The position numbers and the translations under genes were made by a program. From NCBI RefSeq assembly GCF_026210795.1, contig NC_089451.1:2650001-2714000 (forward strand): DNA of 64,000 nucleotides, written 5' to 3'. This DNA comes from Rhizophagus irregularis. Lineage: Eukaryota > Glomeromycota > Glomeromycetes > Glomerales > Glomeraceae. Shown here piece after piece: positions 1 through 12,235 of the stretch. The number at the start of each line of letters is the position of its first letter. Within the stretch, counting starts at the first letter, position 1. A model generated the notes under the pieces. It did no database searches, was not told where the DNA came from, and was given only the letters and a program-made list of their open reading frames with translations.

Positions 1-832
1 AATTGTTACAAATTAGGAAACGGAGTTGAAAAAAATGAAATTAAAGCTTTTAAATATTATGAGACATTAGCAAAAAAAAGGAAACTCTGATGCTCAACAT
101 CAACTTGGGAATTGTTTTTATTATGGAATTGGAACAATAATAAATAAAAAACAAGCCTTTTATTGGTATGAAAAAGCAGCTAATAATGGAAATATTATCG
201 CAAAAATTATTTTTGAACGATATTATAATAAAAAAATCAATCGTATTAAAAAGGATAGAGGTACGAAAATTAAATTTCATAAATTAATTTATTTTGAAGG
301 ATTAAGACGGATTGGGATTAACAATTATTTTGGAACTGGGACAAAACAAAACTATGAAAAAGCATTTAATTATTTCCAAAGGGCAGCGACAAATGGAAAT
401 AAATTTGCACAATATGATTTAGGTAATTGCTTCAAAAATGGGGAGGGCGTAACTAAAGATGAAAGAAAAGCTTTCGAATTATATCATAAATCAGCTGAGC
501 AAGGGTGTAAAAATGCACAATATCAGCTTGGTAACTGTTATAATGAAGGAATTGGAATTGACATTAATAAAATGAACGCGTTTGAGTTATATAAAATTGC
601 TGCTGAAAGAGAAAATCATATTGCATATAACAAAGCAGCAGAAAATGAAGACAAAGAAATCGAAACTAAGCTTAATAAATCAAAAGCACGTAAGACAAGA
701 TTTTCGAGTGGACTTTTAATTGTCTTAAATCTCTTTAATAGGCGATTGCGAGATCAAGACAAAGACATTAGTATTTTTCAACTATTAATTTATTTAAGCG
801 AACAAAATTTTCGGTTTGTATTCATTTTATAA
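1..832 (+). pseudogene. Sel1-repeat (TPR-like) protein, 3' end, frameshifted
   Basis: Partial gene entering from the left edge. Frame 1 opens with a Sel1-like unit (NCYKLGNGVEKNEIKAF) and stops at 88. From about 80 the reading continues in frame 2 to the stop at 832, so the frame changes in an 8-A run at 72-79. About five Sel1 units follow, with signatures such as [31 protein letters not shown] and [15 protein letters not shown]. Sel1 repeats are helical pairs that act as protein-protein scaffolds, and in these fungi they often sit behind a protein kinase domain, which would lie outside the window. The last 70 residues are charged and unlike the repeat. The break is either real decay or a homopolymer error; only the family assignment is secure. 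Confidence 0.8.
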
Positions 833-921
833 GATTTTAAGATATATATACTTTTATTTGCAATTTAAGCTTTATGATAAGTACCCAAAAGCACGTAAGA
901 GAATATTTTCGAATGGACTTT
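681..921 (+). repeat. Short direct repeat spanning the Sel1 gene 3' end
   Basis: About 35 bp beginning aaagcacgtaaga and containing tttcga[g/a]tggactttta occurs inside the last coding segment (about 681-716) and again just after the stop codon (about 886-921). This points to a local duplication of the gene end. Confidence 0.6.
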
Positions 922-2690
922 TACGTATATATATATTCGCAATTTAACGTTAATTACTGATCCGTCTAAGATTGGCATTTGGCACTATCTTTATATTAAA
1001 AAATCGGGTGAAATTTAACGTTTCGCAATAAATAAACAAACACTATATTCGCGAAAGCTTATTTTTATTTCATAAAAATCATACTATGTATGTAAAAAAT
1101 CTCAAGGAAAAAGAATAAACTAAAAAAATCGCATTTTTATTAGATGTGGCTTTATTTTGCGTTTTTTTTTTGCAAGATTAGTAAACACTAAAATTATTAA
1201 AACTTAATTATATGCCATAAAATTCATCACATATGCAGAATATTATAAGAAAAATAGGATAAGCAAAAAAAGTTGAACAATTATTATGGTAAATGGGGAG
1301 TTTAAAATTTCGCAGTTACGGAAACTAATTCGTATAGTTTTCTTTATAACCGCGCGTGTTATTTAAGAATAAAATTATACATAAGTATTTATAACTGGTA
1401 TCATTTGGTTCATTTAATAATGTCATTTAATAATGTATTTTGAACATTTGTTTTCAGTTATTTAAAAGTATTTGTAGAAATTCCACATTATTACCTTCGA
1501 ATTATTTAACGAATAAATAATTACATCCTAGTTCGCCAGATAAACCAAGAGAAAGATTTTCTCAAAAATACTTTCTATGGATTTACTGCATGAAACTTTT
1601 ATTCCTTTAGAATATTAAAGATGTTGTTACTTTTTCTTTCCACCAAAATTTTTGATGAATTTCCGCCTAAACGGTTATGGACGTTAGATAGTGCCACAAC
1701 GTAACGTATGTTGGTATATATGTATATATTTATCATATATTCGATCTATGCACTTCTTTGTGTTATGCTTGATGTAATAATTTTTTTACTGAGCTCAATA
1801 AAGAAGTGCTTGTTACCAATAAGCTACCATCACGTGACATTTTAATTGCTGCGCGATAAACTCAAAATAAGAATAACTACCAGCTACATTTAACCGGGGG
1901 GAAATTAACAGGTGTGCAGAATTACATAATTCCTAGCCAAGTTTCAAAACTGGATTGTACCAGAATTAACGTAATTCCTTACTTCCCCCTGTTAAAATTA
2001 GCAACACTTAAAATAATTTTTGTTTTTATTTTATTTTTTTTTTTTGAAAACATGAAAACAAGAAAATTGAATTAGAATGGTAATTTAACCGATTTTTGTT
2101 TAACCGGTTAATCGGTTTATACGGTTTTTAAGTTGTATTTATTTATTATTTATTTATTTATTTTTGTGGTACGACCTTTGTTCACCTATAAGTCATTGTA
2201 TTATTTTTTGAATTGCATTTATTCTTTATAGAAGAGTAGAAGAGAAGAATAAACACGGAATTTATTTTTCCACACTTACCATTTTTAGTTGGTAAATAAT
2301 TATTAATTTAAAAATACATATAGTTACACTTATTATACTTATTGTCAAAATGAATTTCTTCTTAAGAAAATAAAGTAAATAATCGTTTTAAAATTTTATT
2401 TTACAATGAATAAATTGCTATATATGGCGTATATATAGGTATTAATTGTTTTAATCTAGTAACTTGTAAAAGTAAGGAAAAACAATAATTTAACGCTTTT
2501 AAGTTTCGTTACTAGGTACGGATATTCAGCCATAATTATCAGAATTCTGAACAAAACAAATGGTAATACGTTAACATTACGTATTCATTACGTTTTCAAA
2601 ATATTTTTTTCTGGAGAATTTCTGAAAAAGTAACGAAAGCATAGCTGCGCTCTCAAATAATATATCGTTACCCAAATTAGTATTAGCCCT
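922..2690. other. Intergenic AT-rich stretch
   Basis: No open frame or RNA gene recognised. It holds A/T homopolymers and a weak inverted pair of G/C tracts around 1893-1990 (see rejected items). Confidence 0.5.
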
Positions 2691-2693
2691 CAT

Positions 2694-3058
2694 TACCGTG
2701 GTAAAAATTCCGTGGTAAAATTCCGTGGTAAAATTCCGTGGTAAAATTCCGTGGTAAAAATTGCTGTGTTTTCATCAAACTTTAACTAAGCCAAATGCGT
2801 CAAAAAAAAAAAGACAACCGCAGTCTTTATTTTCTTTTTCCAAAGAATTATCAACACAGAAGAATCGATAGAATATAATAAACTTTACACAAAAAAAATA
2901 CTTGTAAACATTATGATGAATTTGAATATATAAGATTGTGTGATTGTGTTCCTAATATGTAAATCTCTTTCAGGATATTACTAAATTGAATCACCATTCA
3001 TATATTTCTTAATTCAGATGTTGTGATACCACGATACCACGGATACCACGATACCACA
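2694..3058. repeat. Inverted pair of GTGGTA / TACCAC minisatellites
   Basis: At about 2694-2760 the 13-14 bp unit ccgtggtaaaatt is repeated five times. At about 3026-3056 the unit ataccacg(g) is repeated four times and contains the reverse complement (taccacgg). The two arrays face each other about 270 bp apart, directly upstream of channel copy A, and could fold on each other. Confidence 0.7.
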
Positions 3059-3161
3059 AGTCAAATTTCGTTATATAAAACCTGCCAAATTACCAAAAAA
3101 AAAAAAAAACTTAAATTTGACAATATTGAAATTGATAACTAGTAGTAATCGGTTTAGGGAT

Positions 3162-6100
3162 ATGTCGAATTTTATTACAAAATATTTACTTAATGAAAAC
3201 AAAAATAATCCAAAAAATAACACTACAAGAATTTATACTCATAATAATGATATAACTACGAAGAAAGAAGATTATCAAATTGCAATTTGTCAGGATGGAA
3301 AATATGCTGTTACATTTGATAATGGTATACTTTATTTCTCTGGAATATATATGTTGTATATATAACCTATGCTAATTTTTTTTTTCTTTTTTTTCTTAGC
3401 AAACTTTCGAATTAGAATAGTAGAAAATACTGATCATCGTCCATTCAAGAAGGTTGATATTCCTCAACAAATTCCTGTCCATCAGAATAATTCTAATTCT
3501 GATGAGATTAATAAAACAATAGCACATTTTAAAATAGATGATGATCTTGCTATTGATAGGTTTTATAGTAATGACTTTGTTCCCCCTTTATTTGAAAATG
3601 ATGATCCCTTAAGTAATAATAAATCAGCTGATGGTTCCAAATTTGGTTGGTCTATTGGTATATCTAATGTACAAAAGCAAGATGACGTTGATATTATTCT
3701 TGTCGCTGTATCTCGTATAGATATTGACGAGGACATGAAACAATTAAAGAATGATGAAGATAATAAACATGATTATAAAAAAGGTAATCTTGATACTAAA
3801 AAATATATAAAATCAAACAAACCACCAATTAATAACAGACGAGCTAAAGAATTGAAGATTGGAGTTGAAAAAAAAGGAACGGCCATTTATCGTCTTATAC
3901 TAAAAGATAAAAAAGAGTTAAATTTAGAAGATGATATTGTATTTTCTTATCGTTCTTATAAAGTTTCAGGAATATGTAGCTTTATAGAAACCGATTCGGA
4001 CGCTTTATCTAAATCTGAAAACGGCGTTGATCAATTTAATAGTTTAAAAAGATTTATAGTATTGAATTTTAGAGGGATATATAACTTTGGATTTAGTGAT
4101 AGCTTTGATTCTTTTAATTTGACCGAAATGTTTGATTATCCAACAATAATTAGACGTGAATTTGATAATTGGCATTCATATGATGGTTGCATGAAACGAC
4201 TTTTATCTTGTATTTATAGAAAATACTTCCTCGCTACACAATATAAAAATGATGCACAATCACTTGAAGGTAAAAAAAAAATTTAATTGTATCGAACATT
4301 ATATATATCGTAAAAAATATACTTACAATAATTTTCCATTTAGTATATGATCTAACAAAAATGAGATTGGAAACTACTGCAAAAAGAGTAGAAGATAAAA
4401 ATAAATTCGTAAAGCAGTACAATTTTGATACCTTTGCAGTTAGTAGATTACAACTTTGTTTTACTAGAGGAATTAGATATATTAGGTAAATGCCTAAGTG
4501 GTTCATATTATCCTTAAATTATCTTAATAATCTAATCTTTGTTTATATTTCATTAGGTTATTTTATATGGAAAATGGTTTACAAGTCGCATCAAGAAATT
4601 TTAATGAAATAGAGATAATTTATTCATTAGAATTTATTGATAATGACGAAAAACTGCTTATTATAGGTAAAGGTCAAGAAGAAGGACTGAAATTTGTAAT
4701 TTGGGATTTATATGATACCGGAAAAGTCGAATCAACAATGTTACCTAGTGTAAAGAATCTTGACACTTGTTTAGCTAGAACTTCAGGAAATATTTTACAA
4801 GTTGATGATGAAGGAAAAGTTAAATCAGTTCTTAAAAGAATTGAGAATGAATTGGAACAAAGAAATAAAAAAAATCTTGAGGAATTAGGAATAATTATAG
4901 AACCACTTTTAGAAAAATTTAAAGGTACAAAATTAAATGGAGATCCGGATGAAAGTCATACTGTTCACTTTGATCAAAATATAATTTCAAATTTCAAACC
5001 AATAGTTATTGAAAAAGAACCATGGGTTTTGGGTGATTATGAAAGAAATTCTTATTGCCTGTATCATAATAAACAAGGAACAAAGACAGAAATTTTACAA
5101 ATTATTGTTTGCAGATCAACTGTTCAAATTTGGCATCAAGTCCAAGACGATAGTAAAAATAAAGATGACCTTCCTAACAAAGGAGAACCATTTCTTGAAT
5201 ATATTTGGACAAATCGTATTCCAGTAAATCAAGAAAGAGAAAAAACAAGATTACGAATTGAAAAATTTGAATTTGGGCTTAATGATGGATTACATGACAA
5301 ATTAAATGATTTTCTTTTAAAAGTTTATTGGTATGAAAGAAAAGATGATGAGGAGAATACAAAAAAGAAAGGACACGCAAAAAAGGAAGAGCGTGACATA
5401 ATAAAGGAAGAAAATGATGAAATAGATAAAATAGAACAAAAAATAATTGAGATAAATGAAAACAATGAAATAGATGATATTGAAAAAGGGAAAAGAAAAG
5501 AAGAGATAATAAATAATAGCGTAAAGGTAAAAAGATGGGAAAAAAAAATTATGCGAAAAGATATTATCGAAAATTTTCGTGCGGTAAGGCATGCTTGTAA
5601 AGCATTAGAACATCTTAATAAGCGTTATAAAAATAAAAATCTTGCAGACAATTATAATAGAGTACATAAAGTAAGTTGATTTTAATATATTTTATTAATT
5701 TAATTTTCCTTAAAAAACAAAATGATTAAATTATCTCTACTCTTATTAAATTTAAAAAAGTATGAGGAGATTGATTCTTACATCAGACATATAATCTGGA
5801 GGTTTGTTAAGCATAAACCAAAAGATTTTATGCTGTTAGATTTTAGATATAATTTCATAAAAAGTTTAATTCTCGGTGATAGTAATCATTTGATAAAATA
5901 TACGTTATTTGGAGGCGATGAAATCAGGCATATACCAAGAAATATATTATGGCCTGGAGAAAAGTTTTAAAGGACGATGACCTTGACCTTGATCGATTTA
6001 ATAGTAAAGATAACAAATTAGAAGATAATGAAGAAATCAAACCAGGAAATAATATGGAATTGGCAATTTATCATTGCAAGGGTAAGTTTAATTTTATTAA

Positions 6101-8427
6101 TTTTTTGCTTAACCATATGGCGCAGAAATTAATAGTCGCCGTTAAAAAATCAATTAGTCCGTCGCCTGCCAGCATTAGGATTTGCTAGGCCAGACGGTGT
6201 TATAATTTGTGTATATTACCTTATTACCAATTTGAAATAACATCATTTTATTTATAGGTCGTGAACTTAAAGATACAATTATCGTTGCTTATTTTTTGGA
6301 GTATTATTCTAAAAATGCAACGGATTGTGCGGGTTGGATGAATACTATTTCTAGGGCAATTCCATTATTATTTAAATATAATTATGGTTCGTATTTAATT
6401 CCAATTTATTTTTATTCAGAAAGAATTTGTGAAATTTATAATTTTTATATTATAAAATAGATGATTACGCTAGAAAATTATTTAATAAAGAATGTTTTGC
6501 GGACCAAAACCACTTCTCAGCACAAGATCCTGATGAAATTATTCCCATGGAATATTTAGAAAGACGTAATCATAATATCAAATTTAGAGCGTTCAGGCCT
6601 ATGGTTAAACTAAAATCTGATAAATATGAGTGGTACGATCGGATTTTAAATTTATTCAATTTGTCATTTAAGCATAAAATATATAAATACTTTGAAGACT
6701 TTGACAATGATCTCGGGAAATCACCGTTAGCCTTGCGAGTTGTTCCTCTTCCAGCTTTTACTATAAACGATATTACAAAGAAAAAAATAGCAAATTACGA
6801 TTTTAAAAAAATTATTTTAAACATCTTGTGGATAATATTTATACCAAGAACATACAAAATCAGTAGAAATGAGAGGAATAAGTTGAGCCCTTTTTCTAGG
6901 ATGATTCTATATGAGGACAATGACATTATATATGATAATCCAGCAACTGAAGCAGTCATTAATTTTCGTTGGCAAGAAGCAAAGTATTTCTTTTTGTTTC
7001 TCTTTCTTCGATTTCTTATTTTCGCCATTTGCTTTTTATTAATTAGCTGGGCATATTTGAATCATAGTACTATTATAAATGAAAAATTTTTAATGACATT
7101 AATTATTATATTCTATTACTTGGCATTTTATCAACTTGTAACTGAATTGTTACAGTTTCATTATCGTGGACCTAAAAAATATTTTAATGAAATATTTAAC
7201 AGTTTTGATATGATTTCCATTGTACTATCAGTAACGGTAATGACAAAATTGCTTAAAAATTTTCAAATTTCTGATGGTTTTGGAAGTGTTGTAGAATCTG
7301 ATACTGGATTAATTACGGGAATATCTTTCTCTATTTTCATACTTTGGATCGAACTGGTAGGTTATTTGATTTGCAAATTGATCAAATTGATCATCATCTA
7401 TATATAAAAACATATTTACCAAGATTTTATTATTTTAGATTTTATACCTTCGATTAATATCAAGTAAAAAAAAATTATTCGATTTAAATTAAATAATTTT
7501 TACATATAACTTTATTAATTGACTTATTTTATTTTACTTGATAGTTATTGGCATCTATATCTATCACGTCATAATTATTTTCAAGAAAATTTTCCCGTTC
7601 TTCTTATTTATGTTAATTGTTATACTTTCATTCGCACATACAATGTAATTACAAAAACCTTAATTATTTTATTCATTTCGTTTATAAAATTAACTTTAAC
7701 TTTTATTTTCATATATAGGTTTATTTTACTTAGAGATACTAAGAATATTAAAATAAAAGAAACGACGTACATCGGTAGTGCCGCAGATGTTGTTACAAAT
7801 ACAACATTTAATATCGAACTTGAAACTGTTTATGATCCTAAATCGAAAGAAGATAATCCTTTTTCATTCTTTCCAACAGCAATAGAAGCTGCATATTTTT
7901 GGATAGGTGGTAATTTGAATCAAAGAGATACATTTGATTTTTGGCCTGTTGATTTAGTTAGTTTGATCGCTAGTATTTTTCTTGTAATAATTTTACAAAA
8001 TATGTTGATCGCTTTTATGGGGTAAGTTTTTTTTTTTTAAAAAAAAAAGAATATTTTAATATTTTTTTTTATAAGACAAAAATTTATTATTATTCGTATT
8101 TATTATTCATATATATATTACATTCTTTTTATTTTTAGTGGAGTATATGAAATAGCACAAACTAAAGGTAGACAAACATTATTAAGACATCGAGCAAATC
8201 ATATAGCAGATTATGAAGCGTTACATCATATTCATTTTCGTAATCATGAACCTGAACCAAAACATATTTATTATTTTGGACAATCTAAAACATTAGAAGA
8301 TTGGTATAATAATAGGAAAGAAGATGATGCTATTTATAAAGATTTTGAAGAAAAATCCACTTTTACAAAACATGATTTTAAAAAAAAAAGTCTTGATGAA
8401 GCTTCAATTTGGGTATATGATGAATGA
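3162..8427 (+). pseudogene. TRP-like ion channel with WD-like N-terminus, copy A (one-base frameshift)
   Basis: Eleven exons by GT-AG consensus and alignment to copies B and D: 3162-3324, 3400-4269, 4344-4485, 4557-5670, 5761-6081, 6258-6386, 6461-7356, 7439-7463, 7545-7644, 7719-8021, 8139-8427. They sum to 4352 nt, one short of 1451 codons. The missing base lies in the T run at 5965-5968, where B and D carry one or more extra T and stay in frame. The N-terminal ~770 residues carry WD/propeller-like strands (IAICQDGKYAVTFDNG, LKFVIWDLYDTGK, STVQIWHQ), then a charged coiled coil. From about residue 1090 come S1-S4, the microexon, S5, a pore segment (FFPTAIEAAYFWIGG) and S6 ending NMLIAFMGG, which resembles the NMLIALMG end of TRP S6. 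Likely a cation channel in an intracellular or plasma membrane. Start chosen by similarity to copy C (MSENF); an in-frame TTG at 3117 also exists. Confidence 0.82.
7439..7463 (+). other. 25-nt microexon (copy A)
   Basis: Exon 8 of copy A, flanked by ttttag and gtaaaa. It is needed to keep frame between S4 and S5. Copies B (22168-22192) and D (41415-41439) have the same 25-nt exon encoding ILFLRLKS, with two basic residues where the S4/S5 junction of a channel would be. Confidence 0.75.
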
Positions 8428-9129
8428 ATGATAAATATTATTATTAAATAGTATTTTTTTTTTTTTATGAAATTGATAATAAGAAGAAACTTTTTTTTTT
8501 TAAAAAAAAAAGATGAAGGAAAATGAGAAATTATTTTAATTATTTTTGTAAATTTTTTTTTTTTTTATTGTAAATTTTATATAGTACCTTAATATAATTT
8601 TCTTGTAAATTTTTTTTATTTTTTTTATTTTTCTTTTTCTTTTATTTCTCATCATCTTTTTGTCTTTTTTTTTCACATAACATAATGTACAGTATACTTG
8701 GTTTAATAAATAAATTCGATTTTGAAATTATAAAATTTATTTTATTACATTATACAGTATTAAATATTAATAATATCAACTAGAATCAATAGAGAGGATA
8801 AAAGGATTGGAATAAACTAAAAAATGAAAAAATGATATGATTGAACAACTTCTTATGCTTTTATCTAATGTCCCTCATAATTTAAAGCTATACTCAATAC
8901 TATTAATACACTCAATACTTTAAATAAAATGGACCAGCATTAAAAACCGGCAGGTAGCAAACGCGTATCATAGATTGGCTAAGTGTGTAACAAACGTAAG
9001 GTAATGAAATTCGCATAATTACGTTACTTTGCGCATATTTAATATGTACAACATCCCTGTACATCTCAATATACTAGATCCAATAAGTTACTATCTCTTA
9101 CCTTTACCTCTCACGTTCATCTTATATGA
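8428..9129. other. Intergenic, T- then A-rich
   Basis: Runs of T with short A runs fill 8450-8680; nothing recognisable follows up to 9129. Confidence 0.5.
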
Positions 9130-10878
9130 AAAAGAAGAATTGTTAATAGTGTGATAAAATTTTATTTAATGGTAAAGAAGACATAGCCAATTCCTCCTTT
9201 AGAATTAGCAGACTTTATCAATAACAAAGTAGGATGTTATTTGCTTGAGTTGGTTATCAAGTGAACAAGAGAAATAAAAAAAAGAAAAAAAGAAAGAAAA
9301 AAAGAAAAAAAAGGGAATAAAAAAATAAAAATAAAAATAAAATAAAAAAGAAAAAGCAGGTAATTTCATAGGAATTACCTACTTTGCTCACCCTTACCCA
9401 ACCCAAACAAATAAATCCAGTATCCTCCTAAGTAAAATTTGTGAACTCCCCGACTCAAATGAGTTATCCGTTCTAATTTTAGCTTAGGAAGTTACCCACT
9501 TTGCAAATAAAAAAATACACACCTCTTTTAAAGTCTCTTAATAAGCCATTTACACTTATCTAAAAGTCAGTAATGCTTCAATCAGAGAATTTTCATCTGT
9601 TGTCCAGTATTTCAATACAAAATAATGCTGTAATTAATAAATAATTGAATACAATTCAGTAATAAGAAATCAGATAACAAATATAAAGTATAAACATAAA
9701 AAAAATTTTTCACATTTTTAATACTTGATATGCACTTTTTTTCAAGAATTCCTCTAGGAAATTTCTTCATTTTACCAGTGATTGTAAATCTCTGCATTTA
9801 CCTATTATAAGAAAGAAAAAATTATTAATAGTGTGCTAAATTTTTATTTAATGGTAAAGAAGACATAGCCAATTCCTCCTTTAGAATTAGCAGACTTTAT
9901 CAATAACAAAGTAGGATATTATTTGCTTGAGTTGGTTATCAAGTGAACAAGAGAAATAAAAAAAAATAAAAAAAAAGAAGAAAAAAGGGAATAAAAAAAT
10001 AAAAATAAAAATAACAATAAAAAAGCAGGTAATTTCATAGGAATTACCCACTTTGCTCACCCTTACCCAACCAAACAAATAAATCCAGTACCCTCCTAAG
10101 TAAAATTTGTGAACTCCCCGACTCAAATGAGTTATCCGTTCTAATTTTAGCTTAGGAAGTTACCCACTTTGCAAATAAAAAAATACACACCTCTTTTAAA
10201 GTCTCTTAATAAGCCATTTGCACTTATCTAAAAGTCAGTAATGCTTCATTCAGAGAATTTTCATCTGTTGTCCAGTATTTCAATACAAAATAATGCTGTA
10301 ATTGATAAATAATTGAATACAATTCAATAATAAGAAATCAGATAACAAATATAAAGTATAAACATAAAAAAAATTTTTCACATTTTTAATACTTGATATG
10401 CACTCTTTTTCAAGAATTCCTCTAGGAAATTTCTTCATTTTACCAGTGATTGTAAATCTCTGCATTTACCTATTATGAGAAAGAAAAAATTATTAATAGT
10501 GTGCTAAATTTTTATTTAATGGTAAAGAAGACATAGCCAATTCCTCCTTTAGAATTAGCAGACTTTATCAATAACAAAGTAGGATATTATTTGCTTGAGT
10601 TGGTTATCAAGTGAACAAGAGAAATAAAAAAAAATAAAAAAAAAAGAAGAAAAAAAGGAAATAAAAAAATAAAAATAAAAATAAAAATAAAAAAGCAGGT
10701 AATTTCATAGGAATTACCCACTTTGTTCACCCTTACCCAACCAAAACAAATAAATCCAGTACCCTCCTAAGTAAAATTTGTGAACTCCCCGACTCAAATG
10801 AGTTATCCGTTCTAATTTTAGCTTAGGAAGTTACCCACTTTGCAAATAAAAAAATACACACCTCTTTTAAAGTCTCTT
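9130..10878. repeat. Tandem triplication, ~0.68-kb unit
   Basis: Three head-to-tail units start near 9130, 9810 and 10478; the marker gtgtg of each unit lies at 9149, 9831 and 10499 (periods 682 and 668). Units 2 and 3 differ by only a few bases and small A-run changes. Unit 3 stops abruptly at about 10878 after aaagtctctt, where units 1 and 2 continue. Each unit holds an imperfect palindrome ggtaatt-tcatagg-aattacc (near 9359, 10026 and 10698) and a long A-rich tract. Short 61-codon open frames on the minus strand (9612-9797, 10280-10465) repeat with the unit and have no recognisable domain. Confidence 0.85.
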
Positions 10879-11321
10879 GAGTCATTTTACACTCAAGAAA
10901 GAAGTCCTTTAACTTCCGTACTGTGGCTCTCTATTGTACCTTCTCGTCTTCATAGTGAAGATCACGTTGGTTTTTGAGAGTATTGAAAACCAAATGAGAG
11001 GTCTAATAATAATAATAATAATTCTGAAGCAGAACATAATCAATCACCCAGAAATACGTTTTATTTTCTTTAGTATTAAACAGTAGTTGTTGGCTGAAGA
11101 ATAAAAATTTTTTTTTTTTTTCTTGCATACTGTTGCACCCTTAAGGAATTTAGTTGCCTCATTTAATGACCAAAGAAAAAAAAAACTTTTTTTTCGACAA
11201 ACAACAGTTGTTTGTTGCCGAGTTATTGAAATAAAAAAAAACGTACGAAAAAATAAGTTAAACGTACGAAAAAGTATTTTAACCATACAAAAAAATTAAA
11301 CGTATGAAAAAAAAATATAGG
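10879..11321. other. Unassigned stretch after the triplication
   Basis: A less AT-rich segment at 10890-10990 with a short hairpin (cttca-tag-tgaag) is followed by repeated acgtacgaaaaa motifs at 11240-11310. No gene recognised. Confidence 0.45.
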
Positions 11322-11505
11322 ATATATATACTTTTTTTCTGAAAATTGACTCATCTTGTGTATTTATTGAGACACGTCGTGTTCTATAGTACGCGTTTGA
11401 GGCTGAGTGTGCTGAGTATGGAAAGATCATCGATCAGACACAATTATTACATAATATATCTAACTCTAATAATAATATTGTATAGGTGAGTCATATTGAA
11501 CTTTT
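11322..11505 (+). repeat. Dispersed repeat, copy 1 (partner at 56276-56442)
   Basis: Runs from gatatatatactttttttc through gaggctgagtgtg and agacacaattatt to taataatattgtatagg. The same blocks in the same order and strand recur at 56276-56442, in both cases after an A-rich tract. Confidence 0.75.
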
Positions 11506-12235
11506 GATTGACGCAATAACTATCTAGAATTGGTAAGAAATATTTCTAATGTAAATTATTAATTATATTTTTTATAGATAGATGAACGATTTTCTTGGTG
11601 ATAGCATACTTTAAAATCCTGAGATGTTAATGGCGTCAATTTTATGTTTATAAATTGTAATAATATTTCTATCTTGTAGAAACAATATTAATTTGATTTC
11701 TTTTATTTATTTATTTATTAATTTATTTATTTATTTATTTTGTTTATAAACTTTGAATCCAATCATTTCCTAATCATGTGATATGTGTATTCGTTAATTC
11801 TAGCTGGAATTAAAAATTCGGCCAAAATTATCACTGATCATAAAATTTCGATTGACAATAAATAATTAAATAATTTGCAAGAATTCCTATAAATTTATTT
11901 AATTTATTTAAAAATTGATTACACATCATAATAAAAACCATCTAATAATAAAAGTGGTATTTAAATGTAAAAAAGAAAAATAATGATGAGAGATATTGGT
12001 TTTAATGTAAAAAAGAGATATTGTATTTAATGTGAAAAATAAGAATTAGTAATGTTCATGGAAGAAAATTGGGAAAATTTAGGGGAGGAACTCGTATCCA
12101 AATCAATGTTATTTTGTTGTACTATCATTAGAAAAATATAAAATTTGAAGAAGATGTGTATAAATCAAGGTTGGATTAAAATCAAAAATGGAGAATCAGC
12201 CAAAAATAAAATAAAAGATTGATCGATCGATTATT
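11506..12235. other. Intergenic
   Basis: AT-rich with a tttatttatttatttatt simple repeat at about 11700-11740. No gene recognised. Confidence 0.5.

Noticed and set aside
1889-1999. Facing G and C tracts (aaccgggggg ... ccccctgtt) as a MITE
   Set aside because: Inverted match is short and imperfect and no target duplication is visible.
2694-2762. CRISPR array or telomeric repeat
   Set aside because: Units are contiguous 13-14 bp without spacers and do not match TTAGGG; the organism is a eukaryote.
5317-5592. 91-codon minus-strand hydrophobic frame
   Set aside because: Antisense shadow of the Lys/Glu-rich coiled coil of channel copy A.
7519-7650. Frame starting MTYFILLDSYWHLYLS as the S5 coding frame of copy A
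   Set aside because: The acceptor at 7543-7544 and alignment to copies B and D place coding in another frame (GIYIYHVIIIF).
9612-10465. 61-codon minus-strand frames at 9612-9797 and 10280-10465 as genes
   Set aside because: They exist only because the tandem unit is duplicated; no domain, no splice context, absent from a comparable position in the truncated third unit.
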